From positions 349,959 through 413,958 of the forward strand of contig NZ_LMSE01000001.1 of assembly GCF_001428065.1 (NCBI RefSeq): 64,000 nucleotides of DNA, given 5' to 3'. The notes under the pieces are model-generated. The model worked only from the letters and a program-made list of their open reading frames with translations. It had not been told where the DNA came from and did not search any database. Below, piece after piece: positions 28,042 to 38,535 of the stretch. The translations under genes and the position numbers were made by a program. This DNA is from Nostocoides sp. Soil756. GTDB taxonomy: Bacteria; Actinomycetota; Actinomycetes; Actinomycetales; Dermatophilaceae. Positions within the stretch are counted from its first letter, which is position 1; each line of letters opens with the position of its first letter.

Positions 28042-29331
28042 TCAGCGGCGGGCGCGCCGGCGCTTCTTCTGGGCCTTCTTCAGCTCCAGGCGCACGATGT
28101 CGCGGCGGCGGCGGCCCTCGACCTTGTTCGGCAGCGAGAGCTCGACGACCTTCCAGTACACCGAGGCCGCCTGCTTCCAGAGGCTGCCGGTGACGTAGGG
28201 CAGCTCGTGGCGCTCCATCAGGTCCTGGATCCGCGGGGCGATCTGCGCGTACCGGTTGCTGGGCATGTCGGGGAAGAGGTGGTGCTCGATCTGGTGGCTG
28301 AGGTTGCCGGTCATCACGTGCATGGCCTTCGAGCCGCTGATGTTGCCCGAGCCCAGCATCTGGCGCAGGTACCACTCGCCACGGGTCTCGCCCTCGATCG
28401 AGGTCTTCTCGAAGGTGGAGATGCCGGGCGGGAAGTGCCCGCAGATGATGACGGTGTTGGTCCACACGTTGCGCACCAGGTTCGCGACCAGGTTGGCCGT
28501 CAGGGTGGTGCGGGCCGAACCGGTGACGGCCGACATCGCCGGGTGCACCAGGTAGTCCTTGGTCGCCTGCCGCTTGATCTTCTGCAGCACCTCGGAGCGG
28601 TTGGCGCGGAACTCGGCCTTCTGCTCGTCGGTCATCCGGTTCTTCGTGGCGACGTACTTGCCGAGCTCGAGGTCGTAGGCGGCGATCGAGTACTCGAACA
28701 GCAGCGCGTTGCCCACGTGCCAGATCGGCTGGAACAGCGAGAAGAGGGTCCACTTCTGGTCCTCGTCGACGCGCAGGATGCCGTAGCCGAGGTCGTTGTC
28801 GCGGCCGAGGACGTTGGTGAAGGTGTGGTGGATCTCGTTGTGGCTGTGCTTCCACTGGCTGGCCGGGGAGGCGTTGTCCCACTCCCACTCGGTCGAGTGG
28901 ATCTTGGGGTCACGCATCCAGTCCCACTGGCCGTGCATGACGTTGTGGCCGATCTCCATGTTCTCGAGGATCTTGGCCACCGACAGCCCGGCCGTGCCGA
29001 GCCACCACGCGGGCCGGATGCCCTTGACCTTCACCCCGGAGAAGAGCAGGACGGCGCGGCTGCCCATCTCGAGGTAGCGCTGGCTCTTGATGACCTTGCG
29101 GATGTAGGCGGCGTCGCGCTCGCCGCGGCTGTCCATGACCTCCTTGCGCAGGGCGTCGAGCTCGTGGCCGATGCCCTCGATCTGCTCGGGGGTCAGGTGC
29201 GCCGCCGGGTTCGGGCGCCCGGACTTCTTCAGGGCCGGGCGCTGCGGGCGCGGGGTGTCGCTCTGGACGCGCAGCCGCGGGTTGATGCCCTGCGGCTTGG
29301 TCGAGGCGTGGCGTTCGGGGGCGAGGGTCAT
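28042..29331 (-). CDS. Membrane acyl-CoA/acyl-lipid desaturase (DesA3-like)
   Basis: A 429-residue integral-membrane fatty-acid desaturase. Three His boxes are present: HNVMH (129-133), HSHNEIHH (162-169) and HQIEHH (346-351), plus a hydrophobic pair around 95-125. It inserts a double bond, probably delta-9, using electrons from a ferredoxin-type partner. The upstream gene encodes a reductase with a fused 2Fe-2S domain, the arrangement seen for mycobacterial DesA3 and Rv3230c. The ATG at 29331 has GGAAGGA upstream; an in-frame ATG 72 bp earlier is less likely. Confidence 0.88.
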   Translation of the reverse strand: MTLAPERHASTKPQGINPRLRVQSDTPRPQRPALKKSGRPNPAAHLTPEQIEGIGHELDALRKEVMDSRGERDAAYIRKVIKSQRYLEMGSRAVLLFSGVKVKGIRPAWWLGTAGLSVAKILENMEIGHNVMHGQWDWMRDPKIHSTEWEWDNASPASQWKHSHNEIHHTFTNVLGRDNDLGYGILRVDEDQKWTLFSLFQPIWHVGNALLFEYSIAAYDLELGKYVATKNRMTDEQKAEFRANRSEVLQKIKRQATKDYLVHPAMSAVTGSARTTLTANLVANLVRNVWTNTVIICGHFPPGISTFEKTSIEGETRGEWYLRQMLGSGNISGSKAMHVMTGNLSHQIEHHLFPDMPSNRYAQIAPRIQDLMERHELPYVTGSLWKQAASVYWKVVELSLPNKVEGRRRRDIVRLELKKAQKKRRRARR

Positions 29332-29424
29332 GAGGGTGGTTCCTTCCGTGTCGCTCGCGGGGGGCTCGGGGGCTGGGGGTGGGTCACGGTTCGGAGCATC
29401 CAATCGGATGCACCGAGGGGCGGG

Positions 29425-30585
29425 TCAGATGTCGATCTCGCAGGAGCCGGCGACGGCGTTGACGCAGGTCTGCACGGGCAGCGGCTCGTCGGACTCGTGC
29501 ACGGTGACCTCGCCGGTGCGCAGGTCGCGGATGGCGCCGGCGCGCATCGGCAGGACGCAGCCGAAGCAGATGCCCATCCGGCAGCCGCTCGGCATGAGGA
29601 CGCCGGCCTGCTCGCCGGCGTCGAGGATGGGGGTGGCGCCGTCGGCCTCGAGGGTCAGGCCGCTGCGGGCGAAGGTCACCGTGCCGCCCTCGCCGGGCTC
29701 GAGCACGCTGGGCCGGAAGCGCTCGACGTGCAGGCGTTCAGGGATGCCGGCGTCGGCCCAGTGAGCCTCGGCGGCGTCCAGCAGGGCGGTCGGCCCGCAC
29801 AGCCAGGTCTCGCGCTCGCGCCAGTCGGGGACCAGCGCGTCGAGGCGGTCGAGCTCGAGCATCCCGTGCACGTCGTCGAGGTTCAGGCTCAGCGCCATCC
29901 GCCCGCTCGTGTGGTGGGCGGCGAGCTCGGCAGCGAAGATGACGTCGCGCTCGCTGGGCGCGCAGTGCACGTGGGCCACGTCGCGCAGCTCGGCCAGGTG
30001 GTTGCGCAGCATCCCCATGACGGGGGTGATGCCGCTGCCGGCGGTGAGGAAGAGGACCTTGGCCGGGGCCGGGCTGGGCAGGGTGAAGTCGCCGGTCGCC
30101 TGGTCGAGCATCACCAGGGTGCCGGGGCCGGCCTCGCGCACGAGGTGGCGGCTGACCGTGCCCTCGGGGATGGCCTTGGTGGTGATGGCGATGCAGCCGG
30201 CCGGGATGCCGGCCGCCGGCGAGCCGTCGGCGCGGTGGGTGAGGCTGTAGGCGCGCCAGTGGCGCACGCCGTCGATGTCGATGCCGATGCGGATGTACTG
30301 GCCCGGGACGTGCCCTCGCCAGCCGCGCCCGGGCCGGATGACGACGGTGGCGGCGTCGGCGGTCTCGGGGCGGACCTCGACGATGCGGCCGCGCAGGTCG
30401 GCGCCGCTGCGCATCGGGTCGATGAGGTCGAGGTAGTCGGCGGGGACGAGGGGGGTCGCGAGCGCCTCGGCCAGCTTGCGGGCGCCCCGGACGACGCCGC
30501 CGAGCGGGCCGTCGGTGTGCGCCCCGAGGCGCGGCCGGGTGGCGCCCGCGGACGGGGTCGCTCGGTCGATGCTCGGTGCACTCAT
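29425..30585 (-). CDS. Flavin reductase with C-terminal 2Fe-2S ferredoxin domain, electron donor to the desaturase
   Basis: A 386-residue FNR-type reductase. It has an FAD-binding region (HWRAYSLTHR), an NAD(P)-binding region (VLFLTAGSGITPVMGM) and a C-terminal plant-type ferredoxin with Cys335, Cys340, Cys343 and Cys374 (CRMGICFGC...TC). This is the architecture of Rv3230c, the redox partner of DesA3. It precedes the desaturase by 93 bp on the same strand, so they form an operon under the palindrome at 30595-30620. The ATG start is 10 bp from that operator. Confidence 0.88.
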   Translation of the reverse strand: MSAPSIDRATPSAGATRPRLGAHTDGPLGGVVRGARKLAEALATPLVPADYLDLIDPMRSGADLRGRIVEVRPETADAATVVIRPGRGWRGHVPGQYIRIGIDIDGVRHWRAYSLTHRADGSPAAGIPAGCIAITTKAIPEGTVSRHLVREAGPGTLVMLDQATGDFTLPSPAPAKVLFLTAGSGITPVMGMLRNHLAELRDVAHVHCAPSERDVIFAAELAAHHTSGRMALSLNLDDVHGMLELDRLDALVPDWRERETWLCGPTALLDAAEAHWADAGIPERLHVERFRPSVLEPGEGGTVTFARSGLTLEADGATPILDAGEQAGVLMPSGCRMGICFGCVLPMRAGAIRDLRTGEVTVHESDEPLPVQTCVNAVAGSCEIDI

Positions 30586-30594
30586 GTACGCCAG

Positions 30595-30620
30595 CGTAAC
30601 CTACGTTCGCGTAAGTTACG
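30595..30620. promoter_or_regulatory. Palindromic operator of the desaturase operon
   Basis: An imperfect 26-bp palindrome with arms CGTAACCTACG and CGTAAGTTACG (one mismatch in 11) around a 4-nt centre. A third half-site, CCGTAGGTT, follows at 30624-30632. It lies 10 bp upstream of the reductase ATG. Such symmetrical sites suit a TetR-type lipid regulator; the regulator is not in the window. Confidence 0.5.
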
Positions 30621-30656
30621 ACTCCGTAGGTTGGGCGTGTCCCGGCTCCTCCGGCG

Positions 30657-32263
<1,607 letters not shown>

Positions 32264-32264
<1 letters not shown>

Positions 32265-33262
32265 CACTGGTCCTTCTTGACATAGGGCTGGCCGACCGCG
32301 CCGGGCGGCCGCACCCGGCCGGCCGCGACCGCGAGGACGACCAGGACCGCGACGTACGGGAGCGTGCCGGTCAGTTGGGGAGGGACGCTGAAGCCGCCGG
32401 TCTGCTGCAGCTGGGAGGCAACCGCGTTGACGAAGCCGAAGAAGACGGCCATGGCCATCGCCCGCAGCGGCCGCCACGCGCCCATGATCATGATCGCGAG
32501 CGCGAGGAAGCCGCGCCCGGCGGTCATGTCGCGCTCGAAGGAGCTCGACGCGTCCATCGACAGGTAGACCCCGGCGAGCCCGGCCAGCGAGCCGGCCACC
32601 GTGACGTTGATCATCCGCAGCCGTTCGACGTTGATGCCGGCGGTGTCGGCCGCCGACGGGTACTCGCCGACGGCGCGGGTGCGCAGCCCCCACCGGGTGT
32701 GGAAGAGCATCAGGTGCACACCGATCGCGGCGACGATCGCGACGGAGGCGATCCAGCTGCGGCCGCTGAAGAAGACCTCCCCGAGGAGGGGGATGTCGGC
32801 GAGCAGGGGCACCCGGAGGTTGGGGATCACCCCGGGCAGGATCTCGCCGGACTTCAGGTAGAACGAGGTGATGCCGGTGGCGATGATGTTGAGCACGACA
32901 CCGGCGATGATCTGGTCCATCCGCCAGCGCACCGTGGTCCAGGCCAGGAACCCGCCCGCGAGCAGCCCGGTGCCGATGCCGGCCAGGATGCCGACGACCA
33001 TCGAGCCGGTGGCCGCCGCGCTGAAGAAGCCCGCGAACGCCGCCAGCAGCATCTGTCCCTCGATGCCGATGTTGACCACCCCGGAGCGTTCGCCGATGAC
33101 ACCCACGAGGGCGGCCAGGACCAGCGGGATCGCGTAGTCCCACGCGGCACCGAACATCGAGGGGGCGATGTCGTTCTTGGCGTAGTAGAAGACGTAGGCC
33201 GCGACGACGACCACCACGGCCAGCACCACGGTGGTGCGGTTCTTCTGGACCCAGGTCCCCAT
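32264..33262 (-). CDS. Nucleoside ABC transporter permease 2 (NupQ/YufQ-type)
   Basis: A 332-residue membrane protein of the BPD_transp_2 family, with GVVNIGIEGQMLLAAFAGFF as the diagnostic block of BMP-transporter permeases and YPSAADTAGINVERLR later. About nine hydrophobic segments. Its start is 1 bp after the upstream permease stop, so they are coupled; its stop overlaps the ATPase start. It pairs with the permease at 33264 to form the channel. Confidence 0.88.
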
Positions 33263-33263
33263 G

Positions 33264-34403
33264 TCAGCTCCCCCAGCTCGTCGAAGCGACGCTGACCTTG
33301 GCGGCCCGGCTGCGGAAGAGCCACGTGCCCAGCACGGGGATCGACACCATGAGCAGGATGATCGCCAGCAGCAGGTCGACGATCTCGGGGGCGATGCCGG
33401 TGCTGAACTGCAGCCCGGCCGCCCCGGTCCGCAGGATGCCGACGAGGAGGGCGGCGGGGAGCGTCGCGAGCGGGTTGGCGCGCGCGAGCAGGGCGATGGT
33501 GATGCCGTCGAAGCCCAGGGAGCCGGCGATGGCCGGCTGGAAGCGGTGCAGGGTGCCCTCGGCCTCGAGGGCGCCGGCGAGCCCGGCGAGCCCGCCGCCG
33601 GCGGCCATCGCCAGGATGACGATCCGGTTCAGCGGGATGCCGGCGTAGCGGGCGGCGCCGCGGTTGGCGCCGACGGTGTTGAACCGGAAGCCGAGGGTGG
33701 TGCGCGAGAGCACCCACCAGCAGACCACCGCCAGCAGGGCGGCGATGACGAAGGCGACGGGGACGCCGGCGACGGCATCCAGCCGGGCGGCCTCCGGGAT
33801 GAGCTCGGTCTGCGCGATGCCGCTGTTCCCCGCTGCGGCCAGGGGCCCGACGGCCAGCCAGAAGGAGATGCCGGCGATGATGTAGTTGAGCATGATCGTC
33901 GAGATGACCTCGTGGACGCCGCGGTAGGCCTTCAGGACACCCACCACCCACCCCACGACGGCACCGAGGGCGACGCCGACGACCATGCCGAGGAGCGCCC
34001 CGACGAACCCGAGCCCGCCGGCCACGTAGGCGACCCAGGCCCCGATGACGGCGCCGGTGACGAGCTGCCCCTGACCGCCGATGTTGAACAGACCCACCCG
34101 GAGGGGGAGCACGACCGCGAGCCCGGTGAGGACGAGGGGGGCCGTCTTCTGCAGGGTGCGGGTCAGGGCGCCGTCGGTGACCAGCGCCTCGCGCAGGAGG
34201 GTCTCGTACGCGTACGCGGGGTTGACACCCTGGTAGCGGATGAGCGCGGCCCCCACGAGGAGCGAGATGACGAGAGCGACGACGATGACCACACCGCTCT
34301 GGTGGCCGATGAGGTAGGCGAGCAGGCCGCCGCGGTCGCGCGGCTCGCGGGGCGTGGGCTCCGCGGGGGGCGACGGCTGCGCTGCCGTGCTGGTCTCGGA
34401 CAT
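33264..34403 (-). CDS. Nucleoside ABC transporter permease 1 (NupP/YufP-type)
   Basis: A 379-residue membrane protein. A ~25-residue Pro/Glu-rich cytoplasmic start precedes the helices. VGLFNIGGQGQLVTGAVIGAWVA is the matching block to the GIEGQ motif of its partner, and AVTV-type loop NTVGANRGAARYAGIPLNR follows. It is the first permease after the lipoprotein gene, separated from it by 238 bp that hold a hairpin. Confidence 0.88.
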   Translation of the reverse strand: MSETSTAAQPSPPAEPTPREPRDRGGLLAYLIGHQSGVVIVVALVISLLVGAALIRYQGVNPAYAYETLLREALVTDGALTRTLQKTAPLVLTGLAVVLPLRVGLFNIGGQGQLVTGAVIGAWVAYVAGGLGFVGALLGMVVGVALGAVVGWVVGVLKAYRGVHEVISTIMLNYIIAGISFWLAVGPLAAAGNSGIAQTELIPEAARLDAVAGVPVAFVIAALLAVVCWWVLSRTTLGFRFNTVGANRGAARYAGIPLNRIVILAMAAGGGLAGLAGALEAEGTLHRFQPAIAGSLGFDGITIALLARANPLATLPAALLVGILRTGAAGLQFSTGIAPEIVDLLLAIILLMVSIPVLGTWLFRSRAAKVSVASTSWGS

Positions 34404-34570
34404 GGGTCTCCAATGACTCGGGGTTGCCCGACAGTCTTCCTTGAGGAGGAGGCGGGCGGAAGTGCGGGGGTGCCCGAGCGGGCGGGGCGATCTGGGCAGG
34501 TTCTGCCCTTCGCCGTCGGCCGTCCGGTCGCGGTTCGGTCACCCCCGGTCGCGAGGGCGGACGCGCCGAA

Positions 34571-34601
34571 GGGGCGGGCATCCGGGCCGGATGCCCGCCC
34601 C
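34571..34601 (-). terminator. Hairpin between BMP lipoprotein and permease genes
   Basis: A 13-bp stem (GGGGCGGGCATCC with its complement) and 5-nt loop, about 41 bp downstream of the lipoprotein stop on the minus strand. It probably attenuates readthrough so the binding protein is made in excess over the membrane components, or it ends the lipoprotein transcript. Confidence 0.6.
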
Positions 34602-34641
34602 CTCGGGACAGGTGGTCACACGGGGTGCGTGCGGACCGTCG

Positions 34642-35742
34642 TCAGAGGGTCACGCCGGTCTTCAGCGTGCCCGCCTCCATCTGCTTGACGACGTCGGCGA
34701 CCTTGGCCTTGACGTCGGCCGGGATCTTGCTCTCGAAGTCGTGGTACGGCGCCAGGCCGGCCTGGCCGAGGGTCTGCAGGCCCTCGAACTCGCCGGACTT
34801 GGCGGTCTTGACGGTGTCGGTGACGCCCTGGCTGATGAGCTTCTCGGCCGAGGTGATCAGACACGGCCGCGCCGCCGGGACGGTGTCCCACTGGTCGGTG
34901 TCGACGCCGATGCAGAACACGTCGGTGCCCGCGCCGGAAGCCTTGGCGATCTCCTGGAGCGCACCGTTGCCGGTGTTGCCGCCGGCGCCGAAGATGATGT
35001 CGGCGTCCTGGGCCAGCATCTTCTTGGCCTCGCCCGCGCCCCATACCGGGTCGTTGAAGGCGTTGTCGGCGGCGGGGTGGTAGACCGTGGCGACGGTGAC
35101 CTTGGGGTTGGCGGCCTTGGCGCCGGCCTCGAAGCCCTTGGCGTACTTCTGCACCGGCGGGATCTCGAGACCGAGGACCTGCCCGAGCTTGTTGGTCTTG
35201 GTCATCAGGCCCGCGAGGTAGCCGGCGCCGTAACCCGCCTGGTCCTCGGGGAAGATCAGCCCGGTGACGTTCTTGGCGGTGACCTTGCTGGCGTCGTAGT
35301 TCTGGTCGACCCCGATGAACTTGGTGTCCGGGTTCTCGGCCGCGGCCTGGGTGGTGGCGTCGGCCATGAGGAAGCCCACGGTGACGATGACGTCGTACTT
35401 CTTGTTGGTGAACTGCGAGATGTTCGCCGCGTAGTCCTTGGCGTCCTGGGTCTCGATGTACTTGTAGAAGCCGCCTTCCTCCTTGGCGGCGGCCATCGCG
35501 CCCTCGTGGGCGGACTGGTTGAACGACTTGTCGTCGACCTTGCCGGTGTCGGTGACGAGGCCGACGCAGAACACAGCGGCGTCCGCGCAGTTCGAGTCGT
35601 CGGTCGGGGCGCCGGCAGCGCCAGAAGCGCCGGAGCCGGAGGCGGTGGAGCCGCTGCCGGAGGTGCCGGTGCTGCCGCCGCAGCCCGCGAGGGCCAGGGC
35701 GAGGGCCGCGGGGACCGCGACGAGGTAACGCGTGGACTTCAT
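34642..35742 (-). CDS. BMP-family nucleoside-binding lipoprotein
   Basis: A 366-residue BMP/Med/PnrA-type substrate-binding lipoprotein. The signal peptide ends at LALAGC with Cys21, followed by a Ser/Gly/Thr linker. Typical blocks are GLVTDTGKVDDKSFNQSAHEGA, FIGVDQNYD and IIFGAGGNTGNGALQEIAK. The nearby salvage genes suggest purine nucleosides as ligand. Transcribed in the same direction as its permeases and ATPase. Confidence 0.88.
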   Translation of the reverse strand: MKSTRYLVAVPAALALALAGCGGSTGTSGSGSTASGSGASGAAGAPTDDSNCADAAVFCVGLVTDTGKVDDKSFNQSAHEGAMAAAKEEGGFYKYIETQDAKDYAANISQFTNKKYDVIVTVGFLMADATTQAAAENPDTKFIGVDQNYDASKVTAKNVTGLIFPEDQAGYGAGYLAGLMTKTNKLGQVLGLEIPPVQKYAKGFEAGAKAANPKVTVATVYHPAADNAFNDPVWGAGEAKKMLAQDADIIFGAGGNTGNGALQEIAKASGAGTDVFCIGVDTDQWDTVPAARPCLITSAEKLISQGVTDTVKTAKSGEFEGLQTLGQAGLAPYHDFESKIPADVKAKVADVVKQMEAGTLKTGVTL

Positions 35743-35856
35743 GGAGGATCTCCTCGGGAGGTCGGGTCAGACCTGCGGATCCTACGACCAGTTGGGCCGC
35801 TCACCGCACACGGCGCGGCTTCGTTGCGCGGTCGTTACCCGCGGGTCGCTGCGCGC

Positions 35857-36615
35857 CTACCAGCCGGGCGCACCGGACCAGCCGGCATCGACGGTGACGG
35901 TGGTGCCCGTGATGCCGGAGGCACCTGCTGAGGTCAGGAACGCGATCGTGCTCGCCACCTCGTCGGCCGTGACCGGGCGGCCCAGGGCCGACGCCGCGCG
36001 GTAGCGGGCCACCCCCTCGGGCCAGGCCGCCTCGAGACCGTCGCGCTCGACGAGGCCGGGCGCCACCCCGACGACGCGCACGCCGCGCTGGCCGAGCTCG
36101 GTGGCCGCCGCGCCCACCAGGTGGTGCAGTGCGGCCTTGGCCACGGCGTAGGGGGCGTGGGTGGGCATCGCCCGCAGCCCCTCGATGGAGCCGACCAGCA
36201 CCGCGGCCCCGCCCGTGCCCATCCGGGCGGTGGCCTGCCGGAGCAGCACGGCGGTGGGGCGCAGCCCGGCCCGGTGGTAGGCGTCCCACGCGGCGGCGTC
36301 GAGGTCGCCCCAGGCCACGTGGTGCTGGGGGAAGGCGTTGAGCACCACCACGTCGGGCCAGCCGAGGGCCGTCTCGCAGCGGTCGAGCAGGTCCCGGCAG
36401 CGGGCGTCGAGCCCGGCGGGGTCGTCGAGGGCGACGTCGAGGTCGGCGTGCAGGGCCACGGCGCGGTGCCCCGCGGCCTCGACCTCGGCCACGGCGGCGG
36501 CGGCCCCGGCGGCGTCGCCGCGGTAGTGCACCGCCACGTCGTGCCCGGCGCCGGCCAGGGCCCGGGCGACCGCCCGCCCGAGGCCGCCACTGGCCCCCGT
36601 GACCAGCGCGGTCAC
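35857..36615 (-). CDS. SDR-family oxidoreductase (pteridine reductase-like)
   Basis: A 252-residue classical short-chain dehydrogenase. The Rossmann motif is VTGASGGLGRAVA; the catalytic Ser143, Tyr156 and Lys160 are in VGSIEG and YAVAK. The usual NNAG is replaced by VLNAFPQ, as in some pteridine/folate reductases. C-terminal GITGTTVTVDAGW is standard. It is the last gene of a minus-strand run starting at the phosphorylase (39326), 10 bp after the DUF985 gene. Substrate unknown. Confidence 0.78.
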   Translation of the reverse strand: MTALVTGASGGLGRAVARALAGAGHDVAVHYRGDAAGAAAAVAEVEAAGHRAVALHADLDVALDDPAGLDARCRDLLDRCETALGWPDVVVLNAFPQHHVAWGDLDAAAWDAYHRAGLRPTAVLLRQATARMGTGGAAVLVGSIEGLRAMPTHAPYAVAKAALHHLVGAAATELGQRGVRVVGVAPGLVERDGLEAAWPEGVARYRAASALGRPVTADEVASTIAFLTSAGASGITGTTVTVDAGWSGAPGW

Positions 36616-36625
36616 CGGTGCTGCC

Positions 36626-37117
36626 TCATCGCATCCGCCCGGCGGGCGCCTCGCGGGTCAGGGTCTCGATCTCGGTCGTGAACTGCGGGTACTCCTCGAC
36701 CAGGGCCCGGCGCTGGCCCAGCTCGAAGTGCTCGGGGCGGAAGGCGGGGGCGCACCAGCACGACAGCAGGGTCCAGTGGCCCAGGGTCGTCGCGCCCATC
36801 CAGGTGCCCTTGCGGACCAGGATCTGCGCGTGCTCGGCGCCCAGGTAGTTCAGCACCCCCGAGCCGCCGGGCCGCAGCCGCAGCAACGCGGCCGGGGCCC
36901 CGCCGAGCCACTGCCATCCCTCGTCGATGGTGAGCCGGTGCATGGCCGAGAAGCCGTCGGGGCGGTTCGTGAGCAGCACCGTGATGCCGTTGAGGGCCTG
37001 GGTGCGCGGGCCGGCGACGTACCAGGCGCCCTCCTCCGGGATGGGCACCATGCCCAGACGCTCGATGACCTCCTCGGCGCTCTCGTCGGGCGGCTCGAGG
37101 TGGGGGATCTGCGTCAT
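36626..37117 (-). CDS. DUF985 cupin-domain protein
   Basis: A 163-residue small cupin-like protein of the DUF985 family (AEEVIERLGMVPIPEEGAWY start, SAMHRLTIDEGWQWLGG, HAQILVRKGTWMGA, LGHWTLLSCWCAPAF). The family is often annotated as hypothetical or 'cupin'; function unknown. The ATG overlaps the stop of the upstream amidohydrolase (TCATGA), so it is translated from the same message. Confidence 0.8.
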   Translation of the reverse strand: MTQIPHLEPPDESAEEVIERLGMVPIPEEGAWYVAGPRTQALNGITVLLTNRPDGFSAMHRLTIDEGWQWLGGAPAALLRLRPGGSGVLNYLGAEHAQILVRKGTWMGATTLGHWTLLSCWCAPAFRPEHFELGQRRALVEEYPQFTTEIETLTREAPAGRMR

Positions 37118-38535
37118 GACGCGTCGGCGGCTGCGGTGGCCGCGGCTGCGGTGGCCGCCGCGCGGGCGGCGGTGGCGCCGCGGTCGCGGGCGCGGGCCAG
37201 CAGGTCGGTGGTGTCGAGGCGGGTGCTGGCGCCGCCCCGGACCACGACCTCGCCGTCGACCAGGACGTCGGTGACGTCGGCCCGGCCGGCCGCGAAGACC
37301 AGCAGCGCGGCCACGTCGTGCACCGGGGTGAGGTGCGGCTTCTCGAGGTCCAGCAGGACCAGGTCGGCCCGCTTGCCGGGCTCGACCGAGCCGATGAGGT
37401 GGCCGAGGCCCAGGGCCCGGGCCCCCTCGATGGTGGCGGCGCGCAGCACCTCGTGCGCGCTCGCGACGTCGGGGCGGCCGCTGGTGAGGCGGGCCAGGAG
37501 CGCGGCCTGGCGCATCGCCTGCCACATGTCGAGGTCGTTCGAGCTCGAGCAGCCGTCGGTGCCGATGCCGAGCCGCACGCCGGCGTCGCGCACCTGCTCC
37601 CAGGGGAGAGCGCCGCTGGCGAGCTTCTGGTTCGAGCCGGCGCAGTGGGCCACCGTCGAGCCGGAGGCCGCGAGCCGTGCGAGGTCGTCGGGGGTCAGGT
37701 GCACCCCGTGCCCGGCCACGAAGGGGGTCTCGCCGTCGAGCCAGCCCGCACCGTCGAGCACCGCCGTGGGGGTGGCGCCGTGGCGGGCCAGCACATCGGC
37801 GTTCTCGGCCGCGTTCTCGGACACGTGGGTGGTGAGCAGGGGCCTCACCGGGGCGGCATCGGGGCCCGGCTGCGCGCAGGTCTCGCGCAGGGTGGCCACC
37901 ACCTCGGCCAGGTGGTCGGGCGAGCAGGTGTACGTGGCGTGCGGCATCGCGGCCAGCGGCACCTCGGGGCCGCCGATCTCGAGCAGGGCGGTACGCCAGG
38001 CCCGCAGCAGGGCCAGGCGCTCGTCCCAGGCGAGGCCGTCGGGGCCCGGGCCGTCCATGAAGACCGGCCCGATGACGTGCCGGCTGCCGGCGGCGACCGC
38101 GCCCCGGTGGGCGGCCTCGTGGTGGAAGTACATGTCGAGCTGGGTGGTGCACCCGCCCAGCAGCGACTCGAGCGCCCCGAGGGTGGCGCCGAGCTCGACG
38201 GTGTCGGGGTCCATCACGGCCCCCTCGGCCGCCCAGACCCGGGTCAGGAAGCCCTGGAGGTCGACGTCCTCGGCCAACCCGCGCAGCAGCGTCATCGGCA
38301 GGTGGGTGTGCAGGTTGACCAGGCCCGGCAGCAGCAGGCGGCCGCGGCCGTCGATGACCACGGGCTCGTCGGGCGTCGAGGCCTCGGTGGGACGCGGCGC
38401 CGGCCGGGGCACCTCGCGGTCGCCGACCGCGGTGATGAGCCCGTCCTGCACGACGACGGTGACGTCGGTGAGCACGGTGTCGTGCTCGTCGACGGTGAGC
38501 AGGTACGAGACGTCCTGGATGACGATGGTTCTCAC
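37114..38535 (-). CDS. Amidohydrolase, 8-oxoguanine/guanine/adenosine deaminase-like
   Basis: A 473-residue metal-dependent deaminase. The HxH metal motif is in LVNLHTHLPMTLLRG; a later THVSEN and the HGVHL block carry further metal-site histidines, and GTDGCSSSNDLDMWQAMR is typical of the ATZ/TRZ/8-oxoguanine deaminase group. It starts with GTG overlapping the phosphorylase stop. Its neighbours (phosphorylase, nucleoside transporter) make a purine or modified nucleobase the likely substrate. The C-terminal tail is Ala-rich low complexity. Confidence 0.8.
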   Translation of the reverse strand: MRTIVIQDVSYLLTVDEHDTVLTDVTVVVQDGLITAVGDREVPRPAPRPTEASTPDEPVVIDGRGRLLLPGLVNLHTHLPMTLLRGLAEDVDLQGFLTRVWAAEGAVMDPDTVELGATLGALESLLGGCTTQLDMYFHHEAAHRGAVAAGSRHVIGPVFMDGPGPDGLAWDERLALLRAWRTALLEIGGPEVPLAAMPHATYTCSPDHLAEVVATLRETCAQPGPDAAPVRPLLTTHVSENAAENADVLARHGATPTAVLDGAGWLDGETPFVAGHGVHLTPDDLARLAASGSTVAHCAGSNQKLASGALPWEQVRDAGVRLGIGTDGCSSSNDLDMWQAMRQAALLARLTSGRPDVASAHEVLRAATIEGARALGLGHLIGSVEPGKRADLVLLDLEKPHLTPVHDVAALLVFAAGRADVTDVLVDGEVVVRGGASTRLDTTDLLARARDRGATAARAAATAAAATAAADAS

